64,000 nt of DNA from Penium margaritaceum. Taxonomy: Eukaryota; Streptophyta; Zygnematophyceae; Desmidiales; Peniaceae. Below are positions 22,720 through 32,148 of this stretch, piece by piece. The notes beneath the pieces were generated by a model that saw only the letters and a list, made by a program, of their open reading frames with translations, had not been told where the DNA came from and did not search any database. A program made the translations under genes and the position numbers. Numbering within the stretch: position 1 is the first letter of the stretch; every line of letters starts with the position of its first letter. The stretch is from NCBI GenBank assembly GCA_023375785.1, contig SZWC01000031.1, positions 494,415 through 558,414 of the forward strand. Reading direction: 5' to 3'.

Positions 22720-22979
22720 TGATGGAATTGGAGGAGAGAGGGAGCCTTGGAGCAGCGAGCATTTGGGACTGAAAGGGCATCACTTGTGCTCAAGAATGAT
22801 TCTTTAATCACTCATAATAATGGCGTACATATAGATCTAGAGCTTGGCTAAGTCCGCCCTCTCACAAGCCACACCAGTTAGCCATGAAGGCTAAGGCTCA
22901 CACACTAGAGTCCATAATCTCACACAAGGGAGGAAATTAGTCTAGAAACGAGGCTAACCAGTCACAGACTGTTGGAGAG

Positions 22980-23636
22980 ATTATCCTCACCATGGTAGGT
23001 GTGACTCCAAAAAGGAACACCACAAAGACAAGCCTAAGTGGCTTAGTGGTTAATGGTGTCCACCTCTAGAGGCAGGGGCCCGGGTGCAAGTGCCACAAGA
23101 ACAATGTCTAACCTGCCTCAAGGGAGGTGAAAAATAGATGCCAGGAAGCTAGCTCAAGCTCTAGAATTCCTCCTTGACTTTCTAGAAGGCCAAGTGAAGG
23201 TCCAAGAAGGTTGCACAACCTCTAGTAGGGGTGAATTGTCCTACCTTCCCTCCTACTAAAAGCAAGCCGAAGAATCTAGGAAGAGGTAGTAGCTTCTAGG
23301 GGAAGGAAGGGATGCCAACCTAGGTGGGTAAAAGGACAGCCTATCAAGGGCCACTCTAGAAGCCATAGAATCTGCTAGAAAGCTCCAAATGTGGCATGCT
23401 TTGGTGTTGTGGAAAGCTTAGATCAGTGGCTATGAAATTCCACTGCTGGTGAGCCTTGATCAAATGTTTATTCCCAGTCAACTCAGGCCAAAACTATTGC
23501 CTCCCTCTTTGACCAGTTTTCTGCCATCCTTGGAACCAGTTGCCTCCACAGTTTCAGTCTCTCCAAGAACAGCTGGTGGTGTGAACCAGCCACTGCTAGG
23601 GACCTTCCAGGGTGCACACTCACCCTCAGGCCAACA
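22980..23636 (+). repeat. F1 5' LTR
   Basis: It runs TGTTGGAGAG to GGCCAACA, 657 bp. It carries a tRNA-like module near its start (23039-23094), and a GGCTATGAAA stretch matches the TATAAAA of its sister LTR. Confidence 0.9.
23039..23094 (+). other. tRNA-like A-box/B-box module in the F1 5' LTR
   Basis: TGGCTTAGTGGTTAATGG resembles a tRNA A-box, and GGGTGCAAGTGCC, 43 bases on, sits where the B-box should be. The sister copy at 25448-25503 has the cleaner B-box GGGTTCAAGTCCC. No acceptor stem pairs around it, so this is not a tRNA gene; a SINE-like relic is possible. Confidence 0.6.
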
Positions 23637-23638
23637 AA

Positions 23639-23653
23639 GGGTTATAGGCCCAC
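23639..23653 (+). other. Half-tRNA primer-binding site of F1
   Basis: GGGTTATAGGCCCAC lies two bases after the LTR end and differs at one base from the A and B3 sites. It is complementary to the initiator tRNA-Met anticodon stem-loop. Confidence 0.85.
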
Positions 23654-23703
23654 GCCTCCAAGGGGTTCCAAGCCAGCTTGAGTTCACGCTTCAACAGCAA
23701 GAC

Positions 23704-24590
23704 ATGACGACCAGCGAGCAAGAGAGATGTTCTATTGTCCTTAAGTTTGATGGGACAGGCTTTGCCTTATGGAGGTTGCAGTTTGAGGTCTTCCTCGACG
23801 ACAAGGAAGTGCTTGAGCTCCTAAAGGGTGATGAGACTGCTCCGCCGGAGACTGCAATGGCCGAGGTGAAAGAGGCATACTAGAAGCAAAGCAAAAAGGT
23901 GCTGGCGCTCCTTGTGTCCGTGTTATGCCCACCACAACTTGGGCACATCCAAGGATGCACCCTAGCCGGAGACGCATGGTCAAAACTCTCCACCTACCAG
24001 TCAAGCAACCTCGCCAACCAGCTCTTAATCTTCAAATGGCTCGTCACCCTCCGAGCCAACGAATGTGACAACATTATGGAGATCATGCACCACATTGACT
24101 CACTCGTGGCAAAGTGGGTGGCCACTGGTTGGGAGGTTGACTCTCAGTTGCAAGCTATGATCCTCTTTCTGGCCTTGCTGGACAGTTGGAGTCCCATGAT
24201 CACAGTCCTTGGTGGCTGGCCTTCCGACGAGTTGAAGAACTTGAAGGTTGTTGAGTACGTGCACAACGAGTGGATGCGATGTGGCGGTCGAGAGAGTTCA
24301 GTTGCATCAAGTTTAGTTTACACGGTTCACCCTCACAGCGGAGGCCGTGGCGATAAGTGGAAGCGTGCCACACAGGGTACCAAGAAGGGTGACAAGAAGG
24401 TGGAGTGCTTCAACTGCGGCAAGGAGGACCACTATGCGCGTAATTGCCCCAAGAAGAAGCCAGACCGGTCGCAGCAGGGCCGGAAGAAAGATGAGCAGGC
24501 CCTTATGGCGTACAACTCTACAAACTTGAACGATCCGGGAGTTGCCGTCATTGAGACGGCAACTCAAATTGAGCTTACCTCACCCATGTG
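23704..24590 (+). mobile_element. F1 Gag remnant
   Basis: It starts MTTSEQERCSIVLKFDGTGF and continues ALWRLQFEVFLDDKEVLELLKGDE, the usual copia Gag opening. Then come KLSTYQSSNLANQLLIFKWL, MILFLALLDSWSPMITVLGGW and a zinc knuckle CFNCGKEDHYARNC (about 24408-24449) with a basic tail. It is closest to element A Gag in this window. Two long open pieces of 144 and 230 codons cover nearly all of it. It is a fossil with about one break. Confidence 0.9.
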
Positions 24591-25327
24591 AGCCAAGCTC
24601 GAGCATGTGCCCGAGCACGGAGGAAGAAAAGGAGGAAATGGCTGGAGTACCGTACCAGTCCGCAGTTGGCAGCATAATGTATGCCATGGTGGCAACGCGA
24701 CCTGAACTTGCCTTTGTTGAGGGACAAGTCAGCCGCCACGTTACTGATCCAAGGCCGCTACATTGGCAAGCGATCAAGAGAGTCCTCCGCTACTTGAAGG
24801 CGATGACACAGTCGCGACTTGTGTTTGGAGGAGTAGCCTGGACTAACTCCCTTGAGTTGGTTGGCTACTCTGACATTGACTGTGCAGGTGATGTTGATGA
24901 CCGCAAGTGAACATCGGGTTATGTTTTTATGCTTGGTGGTGCAGAGGTCTCTTGGGCAAGCCAGAAGCAGGAATGTGTGGCGCTATCTTGCACTAAGGCA
25001 CAGCACATTGCGCTCACAAAAGCGGCAAAGGAGGCGCTATGGTTGCGACGATTACTCAAGGAGATTGGGGTGCCGCAGAAGAAGCCGACGGCACTCAATA
25101 TTGACAACATGAGTGCAATCAGCCTGACCAAGAACCCTGTGCTACACCAGAGGACCAAGCACATAGAGATCCGGTATCACTTTGCACGAGACCTCGTTGC
25201 AAAGGGTGATGTGGTGCTTGTGCACTACGGCACAAAGCACATGCTAACTAATGCCATGACAAAGGCGCCACCTAAGGACAGGCATGATGCTACTTGCATG
25301 GAGCTTGGGCTTTCCCAAGCCTCTTGA
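24591..25327 (+). mobile_element. F1 RT end and RNase H remnant
   Basis: EEMAGVPYQSAVGSIMYAMVATRPELAF is the RT connection. RNase H then runs through [65 protein letters not shown] and [13 protein letters not shown]. Gag is followed directly by this part. It is a fossil with about two breaks. Confidence 0.9.
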
Positions 25328-25365
25328 GTTGCAGGTTTGGCATGAAAAACTGCCATAGGTGATGC

Positions 25366-25378
25366 GCAAGGGGGAGAT
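25366..25378 (+). other. F1 polypurine tract
   Basis: GCAAGGGGGAGAT lies directly before the 3' LTR (TGTTGGAGGG). It is the same purine pattern as C1 and B3. Confidence 0.82.
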
Positions 25379-26079
25379 TGTTGGAGGGATGCTCCTCACC
25401 ATGGCAGGAGTGACTCCAAAACGGAACACCAAAAAGACAAGCCTTAGTGGCTTAGTGGTTAATGGTGTCCACCTTTAGAAGCAGGGGCCTGGGTTCAAGT
25501 CCCACAAGATCAATTTCTACCCTGCCTCAAGGCAGGTGAAAAATAGATGCCATGAAGCTAGCTCAAACTCTAGAATTCCTCCTTGAGTTTCTAGAATGCC
25601 AGGTGAGGGTCCAAGAACGTGGCACACCTTCTATAAGGGGTGACTTGTCCTACAAGGCATCTAGAGGTGTCTTGGTCTTCTGGATATCTTACCTTCTACT
25701 AGAAGCAAGCTGAGGACTCTAGGAAGAGGCAAAAGCTTCTAGAGGAAGGAAGGGATGCCTTCCTAGGTGGGGAAAAGGACAGCCTACCAAGGGCCCCTCT
25801 AGAAGCCATAGAATTTGATAGAAAGCTCCAAATCTGGCATGCTTTGGTGTACTGGAAAGCTTTGATCAGTGGCTATAAAATGCCACTTATTGTGAGCCTT
25901 GATCAAGTGTTTATTCCCAGTCAACTTAGGCCAAAACTATTGCCTCACTCTCTGACCACTTTTCTGCCATCCTTGGAACCATTTGCCTCCACAATTTCAG
26001 TCTCTCCAAAAACAGCTTGTGGTGTGAACCAGCCACTGTGAGGGACCTTCCAGGGTGCACTCTCACCCTCAAGCAAACA
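25379..26079 (+). repeat. F1 3' LTR
   Basis: It runs TGTTGGAGGG to AGCAAACA, 701 bp, with a segment of about 40 bases not found in the 5' copy. A clear TATA box TATAAAA lies at 25874-25880 in GGCTATAAAATGCC. A tRNA-like module lies at 25448-25503. Confidence 0.9.
25448..25503 (+). other. tRNA-like A-box/B-box module in the F1 3' LTR
   Basis: TGGCTTAGTGGTTAATGG (25448-25465) fits the pol III A-box, and GGGTTCAAGTCCC (25491-25503) fits the B-box almost perfectly. Start-to-start spacing is 43 bases, as in a tRNA without a long variable arm. Acceptor-stem pairing is absent. Confidence 0.65.
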
Positions 26080-26572
26080 CACACCACCTAGAGAGCTGGA
26101 GAATTCTCTCGTGGCTCACTCATAGTGGTCACATAACCCACAATCCCATGGAGAATGGCCGTGTGTTGATGGCTATCGTACAAGGATCTCACTCCACATA
26201 GAAAGAAAGGAGAGGTATTTTTGTCCTAGTCAGCACACTCTAACAAAGCAATACTAAGAACAAGGACCTTTTTGGATAGTCCTCCCATCAGGTCTTGACC
26301 CTGGACCTTTGGCCATTTTCGTTTCTCAGGCTAAGGCTTAGAGCCGTCACCCATGGTCACCCAGACATCGGTGGTCCATGACCTCAGAAACTTTGAACAT
26401 TCATATCTCCCAATCCGACCATTGGATCGGCGTGAAAGATGGACCGTAGACACTTTGCAACCTGATCTTTGTAATGATGAAGTCAGATTGTAGCTTGGAT
26501 TAGGCATCTGGTAGTTTTCTTGAACTTGCTCCTCTATACTTGAAATTGAGCCGGATGGCCTCCTTTCGAACA

Positions 26573-27178
26573 TGATGCCACAAGAATCGCAAGCGCCATG
26601 TCATTTTTTATGCTCCATGTTTCATGTCCAGCGTCTGTTCTTGGAGGTTCAACCTCTTCTCCAAGGAACATCTTCAAGTAGCCACGCACTCTCATGACAA
26701 TCTCAATTCCCATTTTGACAAGGAAAAACCTATCCTTGTGAACTTTGACATCCAACTACTGACCTACTCAAGACTGAGCGTTGTGGATATCATTATACAA
26801 CTTCTCTCCTTCTGTGCTTCTCTGCTTTGTTGAGGCTGATGTAGACTGATGTAGGCTGATGTAGGCTATTGTCTGCTACCAGTTTAGAAGTTATAGATTC
26901 GTAACTTACCCCTCGGCTGTTAATCACCTACAAATAGAGAATAATACACTATAACGAATAAAGGATCATGCCTCCAAGTGCAAAGCTTATCATGGCTAGG
27001 GTCCAAGGGTAGTACCTCTCAGGCCATATCTTATCCTTGGCCCTTTTTTCCTCAGATGCAGCACTTGCCGTTGGAGCTCATGAAGCAAATGGGGCAGATG
27101 GAGTTCACGGAGGTGATGCACGCTATAAGACAAAGAGGGCCAAAGAGCACACACAAGCGTGCCTTACAACTAGTTAGT
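26573..27178 (-). mobile_element. B2 Gag amino part and leader
   Basis: Gag on the minus strand includes MRVRGYLKMLLGE-like IVMRVRGYLKMFLGEEVEPPR and the TWSIKNDMALAILVAS block (about 26580-26760). The leader (26770-27178) contains a clear array of CTGATGTAGG decamers (26828-26866), a GGATAAGATATGGCC-type unit and GGAGCT/GCAGAT repeats. It is a fossil with few breaks. Confidence 0.83.
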
Positions 27179-27193
27179 GTGGGTCCATTAGCC
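27179..27193 (-). other. Half-tRNA primer-binding site of B2
   Basis: The plus strand reads GTGGGTCCATTAGCC, the family PBS with two differences, two bases from the LTR end (27196). Confidence 0.75.
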
Positions 27194-27195
27194 TT

Positions 27196-27931
27196 TGTCA
27201 ACCGACCTGAGGCACTGAACTAGAAAACGAGCCCGACACAATGGCACTTGCTATTTGCTACTAGTGTTGCAAGTACAAGAAGATATGACCCTCAAAATCA
27301 AGGTTCCATACTGAGTAATTCATAGGATTCACTTCCTTACACAGTGTCCTTAGTGCCTGGTCACTTGTACACAAGGAGCTCATTCCTGGGACTAAGACCA
27401 ACCAATGCTTCTTTACTGACTAATTCTGGTGGACATCTCTGTGAGGAGTCCCAGACAAGTACTTTTAGTCCGAGAGCCAGCCTCTAGCCTAGGCGCATAG
27501 TGGTTCCTTAGATGAGCGACTTTGGGGGCAATTCGGATTGCATCATACCCCCTGCGTACATGGCGCTCTCTGTGACGGCCAAGTGGCTCTCCTCACCCTG
27601 AAGGACGTTGGAATGTTCTAAGATCTCTTACAACCTTTTTATCTCCCTTTTGGTCAAACATCAAATTAGTCACTGGGTTGGGATTTGACCAAGTGATCTC
27701 TCGCCCTTCAGACTAGCTCTAGAACGTCTAAGCCACAAGAAGTTATCCTACGCTATGTTTGTTGGCTATACTATCCTGTTTAGACCAAGGAGACTTGCTC
27801 CGAAGGAGACGTTTGTCCCTTGTCTATCTCGACCAGACTTAGTGAACTTACTCTAAGGGAGCAGTGTATGCCTAGTCCGTCTTGTGCCTGTCCAAATGTC
27901 AACTATGGACAAGGGACATATCAGGTCAACA
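27196..27931 (-). repeat. B2 5' LTR (family B)
   Basis: It runs 736 bp from TGTCAACCGACC to TCAGGTCAACA. It lies next to the PBS of B2 in the right order for a minus-strand 5' LTR. The sequence beyond (27932) is a B-family linker on the other strand. Confidence 0.88.
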
Positions 27932-28649
27932 GTAGGGTGATGGTGCAACAGGGACCGTAGTTGTGCAGGCTGATACATCAACTAAGTCTGAGAATAAGTC
28001 TGAGTTGTCCGACACCTCTGACTCCAACTCTAAGACCGGTGGCTCTTCCTCAAACAAAGAATCATTCATACCACAGGCATTGCCCCAACAAGAGCAACCA
28101 AAACAGCTAAGCGTAGAAGTACCACCAGCCATCCTCCGGTGTAGCTCACTCAAATAAAAGCCTCCTTCTTAATATGATTTTGAGAGTGCTAAATGGACCG
28201 GACTCAGCTGGTCAAGTTTGGTCCAAGGAGAGCCTGTGACCATGGTGGATGCAACAGACATGCCATATGTGGCCAATTCAAAAGATGTAGTGGATTACAA
28301 AATTGTGTCTATTGAATATAATGTAACATGGATCCTAGTGGACAAGTCCCAAAATGCCCAAGTTCTGGGATCAAAGTAGGTACTGCGGAAGAGGTTCAAA
28401 CAGGATGGTATTATTGACAAGTACAAGGCAAGAGTTGTCACAAAGGGATTTTTGCCAGCATGGAAACTTAGAGTTAAAGGAGATTCTTGTGCTTGTCGTC
28501 ATACTTGTGTCCATCAGATCTATGTTGGGTATTGCTCATGCAAAAGATCGAGAGGTACACTATATGGATGTGAAGAAAACTTTCCTGAATGGGAAGCTTG
28601 ACAAAGAGATGGTGATGGAAGAGGTTGAGGGACAAAAAGCTCTAGATGA
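27932..28649 (+). mobile_element. B4: B-family fragment (linker and RT start)
   Basis: The plus strand matches the B linker (DGATGTVVVQADTSTKSENKSE-like, with a serine-rich stretch) and then RT: STEYNVTWILVDKSQN, KYKARVVTKGF and HYMDVKKTFLNGKLDKEMVME. E1's 5' LTR ends it at 28650. It is a fossil with several breaks. No LTR of its own is recognised. Confidence 0.8.
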
Positions 28650-29375
28650 TGCTAGAAGATGGGCCATCTTGCTTAGTTTCAGGTCCACAGGAACAAGTTC
28701 CAAGAAACTACCAGATGTTTGCTCTAATTATCCATCCAACCTCACCATTGGAAAGATCACATGGCAAAATGTCTATGGTCCAAGTTTCAGGCCGATCCAA
28801 TGATCAGACAGAGATGAGTTTTCGAAATTTTTGGGGTCGTAAAGCACCGGTGACCAGGCAACCATGGGCGACAACTCCATCCCTTAGGGTGAGAAAAGAA
28901 AAAGGCAACAGGTCCAAGGTCAAGTGCTGGTGGGAGAAATATCCAAAAAAGGACCTAGATTCTTGTGTTGCCTTGTTAGAGTGTGTTGACTAGGAAAATG
29001 TTCTCTCTCCTTACTTTTTAGGTGAAGTGAGATCCCTGTGTGCTAGCCATGGCGATTCTGCATGGGATTGAGGGTTATGTGACCAATATGAGTGTGCCAT
29101 GAGATTATTTTCTAGCTCTGTGCGTTATGTGTGAGTGGCCAGCCTGATTGCTAGGCTGATTTCCTCTCTTGTATGGGATTATGGACTCAAGTGTGTGAGC
29201 CTTAGCCTCCACGACTAAGTTGCGTGGCCTCTGAAAAGGCTGACTTCCCCAAGCTCTAGCTCTACATGTTCTCCATTATTTGAGTGATTCAACAACCATT
29301 CTTCAGCACACGTGATGCCCTTTAAGTCCCACATGGTTGCTGCTCCAAGGCTCCCTCTCTCCTCCACTTCCAACA
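28650..29375 (+). repeat. E1 5' LTR (family E)
   Basis: It runs 726 bp from TGCTAGAAGATGGGCC to CTTCCAACA. The blocks AGTTTCAGGTCCACAGG, ATATCCAAAAAGG and CAACAACCATTCTTCAGCAC are shared with all E LTRs. A TATA-like stretch is weak (TCTACATGTTCTCC near 29260). Confidence 0.9.
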
Positions 29376-29377
29376 CT

Positions 29378-29971
29378 TGGCATCACAGCCAGGTTCGACT
29401 AGTTTCAGCCAGTTAAGGCCGTCACTTTAAGATTGACATATCAGGGTCAAAGGTTCACCACATTTGATAATCGACCAGTGGATCTTCAAGTTCGCATTGA
29501 GAGTTATGCTCAAAACAAGGTCGGCCGGGGTTACACTCTTCTCTCTGAGTAAGACTATCGCCTTGTGATGACCATAACTCTCCTCTTTCTTTGTCAAATT
29601 CAAAAAGTAGCACATGCGAATTGAAGTATTTTTCCTATGCTTTTGATTGGTGCAAACATGTTTGAATTCCATTGGTACGTTTTGGAAAAACGTCGTTTAC
29701 AAGCTGGCTGGTCTGAGTTGGAGTAGGTGCAGAAATATACCTTATTTTCAAGAGGGAATATCTTTCATAAACCCCTACTTATGACCCTGTTTTATGGATC
29801 CATCTGAAAGGTTCTGAGCTGAAGGTTTTAGTGGTGGGCTTTTTGTTTCCAGCTTTCTAGTCTCCTGGCATCTACAGTCCATTTTCTGTCACACAGATTT
29901 CTGGCAAAAGTAGGAGGAGAAAGAGAGAAAGAGAGGCCACCATCCAAGGGCAGCGCTAAGCATCACAAATG
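29378..29971 (+). other. E1 primer-binding site (29378-29396) and leader
   Basis: TGGCATCACAGCCAGGTTC closely matches TGGTATCAGAGCCAGGTTT, the complement of the plant initiator tRNA-Met 3' end (recalled). The leader of about 570 bases has no gene. It is conserved with E2, E3, E5 and E7, including GGTCGGCC...CACTTCTCTC and the AGTAAGACTATCGCCTTGTGATGACCATAACTC region. Confidence 0.82.
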
Positions 29972-30008
29972 CTCATAATGGCAGTAGCAGGCGTTGTGAC
30001 GGCAGCCG

Positions 30009-30779
30009 TGTTGACCTGATATGCCCCTTGTCCATAGCTGACATTCTGGACAGGCACAAGACGGACTAGGCATGCATTGCGTCCTTGGACTAAGTCCACT
30101 AAGTCTGGTCCACATAGACAAGACATGCACTTCTCCTTTGGAGCAAGTCCCCTTGGTCTAAACTGGATAGAATAGCGAGAAAAAACTACCTAGGACAATT
30201 CCTTGTGGCTTAGACGTTCCGGAGTTAGTTTCTATAGCGAGAGTTCACTGGGTCGAATCCCAACCTAGTGACTAAGTTTCTTTCTTACCAGAAGGGGGAG
30301 AAGAAGGTTCTTAGAGACATCTTAGAACATTCCAAGGTCCTTCGTGGTGGCTGGCGCCATTTGGCGGTCACAGAGGGCGCCATGTAGGCAGGGAGAACAA
30401 TGTAATCCAGATTGACCCAAAAGTGGCTCATCCAAGGAGCTATTGCGCACATGGGCTAGACGCTAGCTCTAGGACTACAAACACCTATCAGTAGCCAGTC
30501 GTTGATTTCATTTCTTACCTTTGAGACTACTCAAAGAGTTATCGAACAAAGGTAGACACTAGCAAAGCATTGGTTGTTGTAAGCCCCAGGAGTTAGCTCC
30601 TCGCGGAAACATGACCAGGTACTAAGGACACAATGCAAGGAAGTGATTCATATGAATTGCTCAGTGTGGAACCATGATTATGAGGGTGATATCTTCTACT
30701 ACCTAAACTATGAGGAGCGGATGGCAAGTACCATTGTCGTGGCCTTGTTTTAAAATCAGTAGCCTCTGGCTGGTTGACA
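30009..30779 (+). repeat. Solo B LTR in E1 Gag
   Basis: This is a complete 771-bp B LTR, TGTTGACCTG to TGGTTGACA. Target bases are AGCCG (30004-30008) and AGCCC (30780-30784). It carries the family's A-box-like TGGCTTAGACG (30206) and B-box-like GGGTCGAATCC (30250), 44 bases apart. Confidence 0.92.
30206..30260 (+). other. tRNA-like A-box/B-box module in a B LTR
   Basis: TGGCTTAGACG and GGGTCGAATCC stand 44 bases apart. The latter sits in a T-arm-like hairpin with CACTGGG and CCTAGTG on its sides. The same module is visible in the other plus-strand B LTRs (near 3285, 31210 and 59450) and in the minus-strand copies. Confidence 0.55.
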
Positions 30780-31010
30780 AGCCCAACCCTTGGAAAGGAT
30801 GGAAGGGTGCGCGAACTTAATTTTTCGAACATCCGAAACGCCCCCATTTTCGGAGAAGAGGGATTTATGGAAGGTGGTGAGCGGCGAGAAGTGCGCTCTG
30901 CCTCCACAAGCAAAAGGCATCACCTATAGGTTGCGTATCAATACCATCTCCATCCCATATCTTCTGTACGTGAGTGACAATGTTATTGCAAAGAAGGATT
31001 GTGATGCATT

Positions 31011-31774
31011 TATTGATGTGATATGCCCCTCCTCCATAGCTGACACTTGGACAGGCACAGGATGGACTAGGCATGCACTACTCCCTTGGAGTAAGTCCCC
31101 TAAGTCTGGTCCAGATAGACAAGGCATGCACTGCTCCTTTGGAGCAAGACCCCTTGGTATAAACTGGATAGTTTAGCTATCAAACACTACCTAGGACAAC
31201 TCTGTATGGCTTAGACGTTCGAGAGTTAGTCTTTGGAGAGAGAGGTCACTGTGTCAAATCCCAACCCAGTGATTTATATTCTTTGTGACCAAAAGGGGGA
31301 CATGAAGGTTCTTAGAGACATCTTAAAACATTCTAAGGTCCTTCCTTGTGGCTGTTGCCACTTGGTGGTCACAAAGAGGGCCATGTAGGGAGGGGGATGA
31401 TGCAATCTTGATTGCCCCCAAAGTGACTCATCCAACGAGCCATTGTGCACCTAGGTTAGAGGCTGGTATGACTACAAGAACCTGGTAGTTGCCTGTCATT
31501 GATCACAATTCTGACCTTTGAGACTCCTTACCGAGCTATCTACCAGAGGCAAATTCTAAAGAAACATTGGTTGATCTAAGCCCTACAAGTTAGCTCTTCA
31601 CGCGAAAGTGACCACGTGCTAAAGACAGTGCAAGAAAGTGATTCATATGAAGTGCTTGGTGTGGAACCGTGATTGTGAGGGTGCTATCTCCTCGTAGTTG
31701 CATTACTAGGCGTGGACGGCAACTGCCATTGTGTCGGCCTTGTTTTCTAGTTCGTTGGTTCAAGCCATTTTACA
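31011..31774 (+). repeat. B1 5' LTR (family B)
   Basis: It starts TATTGATGTGATATG, aligned to the family TGTTGACCTGATATG, and ends CCATTTTACA, followed by AA and the PBS. Length 764 bp. It carries the tandem GCATGCACT units and the A/B-box-like pair. Confidence 0.87.
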
Positions 31775-31776
31775 AA

Positions 31777-31791
31777 GGGTTCTGGACCCAC
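31777..31791 (+). other. Half-tRNA-like primer-binding site of B1
   Basis: GGGTTCTGGACCCAC is the family PBS with two differences, at the expected place two bases after the LTR end. The leader to 32150 has GCTCCATCTGCTCCATC repeats, CCAAGG/CCTTGG hairpin units and CCTACATCAG repeats. Confidence 0.75.
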
Positions 31792-32148
31792 ATTGACTAG
31801 TTATAAGGTACGTTTCTGCGCACTCTCTTGCCCTCTTCGTCTTGCACTGTACATCAGGTCTATCAACTCTATCTGCTCCATCTGCTCCATCAGCTCCAAT
31901 TGCAGGTGCTGGCACTTAGCAAACAAGGGCCAAGGATAAGCTCTGACCTTGGAGGTACGACTGTTGGGCCCTAATCAGGATAAGCTCTGCCCTTGGTTCG
32001 CTTGTGTCTGTTCTTCTCTATTTGTAGGTGATAAACAGGTGAGGGGTAAGCAACGGATTTGCACCTTTAACACCAATAGCGGTCAATAGCCTACATCAGC
32101 CTACATCGGCCTAAACAAAGCAGAGAAGGAGAAAAGTAGAGAAGCAGT

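Larger units (their letters stand above)
22980..26079 (+). mobile_element. F1: short copia-type element inside the solo E LTR
   Basis: F1 is 3.1 kb. Parts seen: 5' LTR (22980-23636), half-tRNA PBS (23639-23653), Gag with zinc knuckle (23704-24590), the end of RT and RNase H (24591-25327), polypurine tract (25366-25378) and 3' LTR (25379-26079). Target bases are CAGAC (22975-22979) and CACAC (26080-26084). The two LTRs differ at roughly one base in nine by eye. It has both LTRs, priming sites and a largely open Gag, but only part of Pol, and about three breaks. Confidence 0.92.
22720..26572 (-). repeat. Solo E LTR in B2 Gag, split by F1
   Basis: The LTR occupies 22720-22979 and 26080-26572 (about 753 bp together). 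A perfect 5-bp target duplication TGATG flanks it at 22715-22719 and 26573-26577, and B2 Gag continues on both sides. No E internal sequence is present, so it is a solo LTR left by LTR-LTR recombination. Confidence 0.92.
6022..27931 (-). mobile_element. B2: copia-type element, host of a four-layer nest
   Basis: B2 is a whole-length but badly broken B-family copy. Its 3' LTR lies at 6022-6779, RNase H and RT at 6780-8190, integrase at 8191-9640 and protease/Gag at 9641-10375. The rest of Gag lies at 22483-22719 and 26573 onward, with the leader to 27178, the PBS at 27179-27193 and the 5' LTR at 27196-27931. The gaps are filled by B3 (with C1 inside) and by a solo E LTR (with F1 inside). Without insertions it would be about 5.9 kb. 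The flanks at 6021 and 27932 come from different elements, so no target duplication remains. I count more than fifteen breaks. It must be older than everything inside it. Confidence 0.85.
29978..31010 (+). mobile_element. E1 Gag amino part, split by a solo B LTR
   Basis: Gag starts at ATG 29978 (MAVAGVVTAA) and continues after the solo LTR as LERMEGCANLIFRTSETPPF, DLWKVVSGEKCALPPQAKGI and NTISIPYLLYVSDNVIAKKD, up to the B1 insertion. It aligns with the much better kept Gag of E3 (50627-51211). It is a fossil. Confidence 0.85.

Noticed and set aside
25448-25503. A true tRNA gene
   Set aside because: A- and B-boxes fit, but the acceptor stem does not pair and both F1 LTRs carry the module at the same place.
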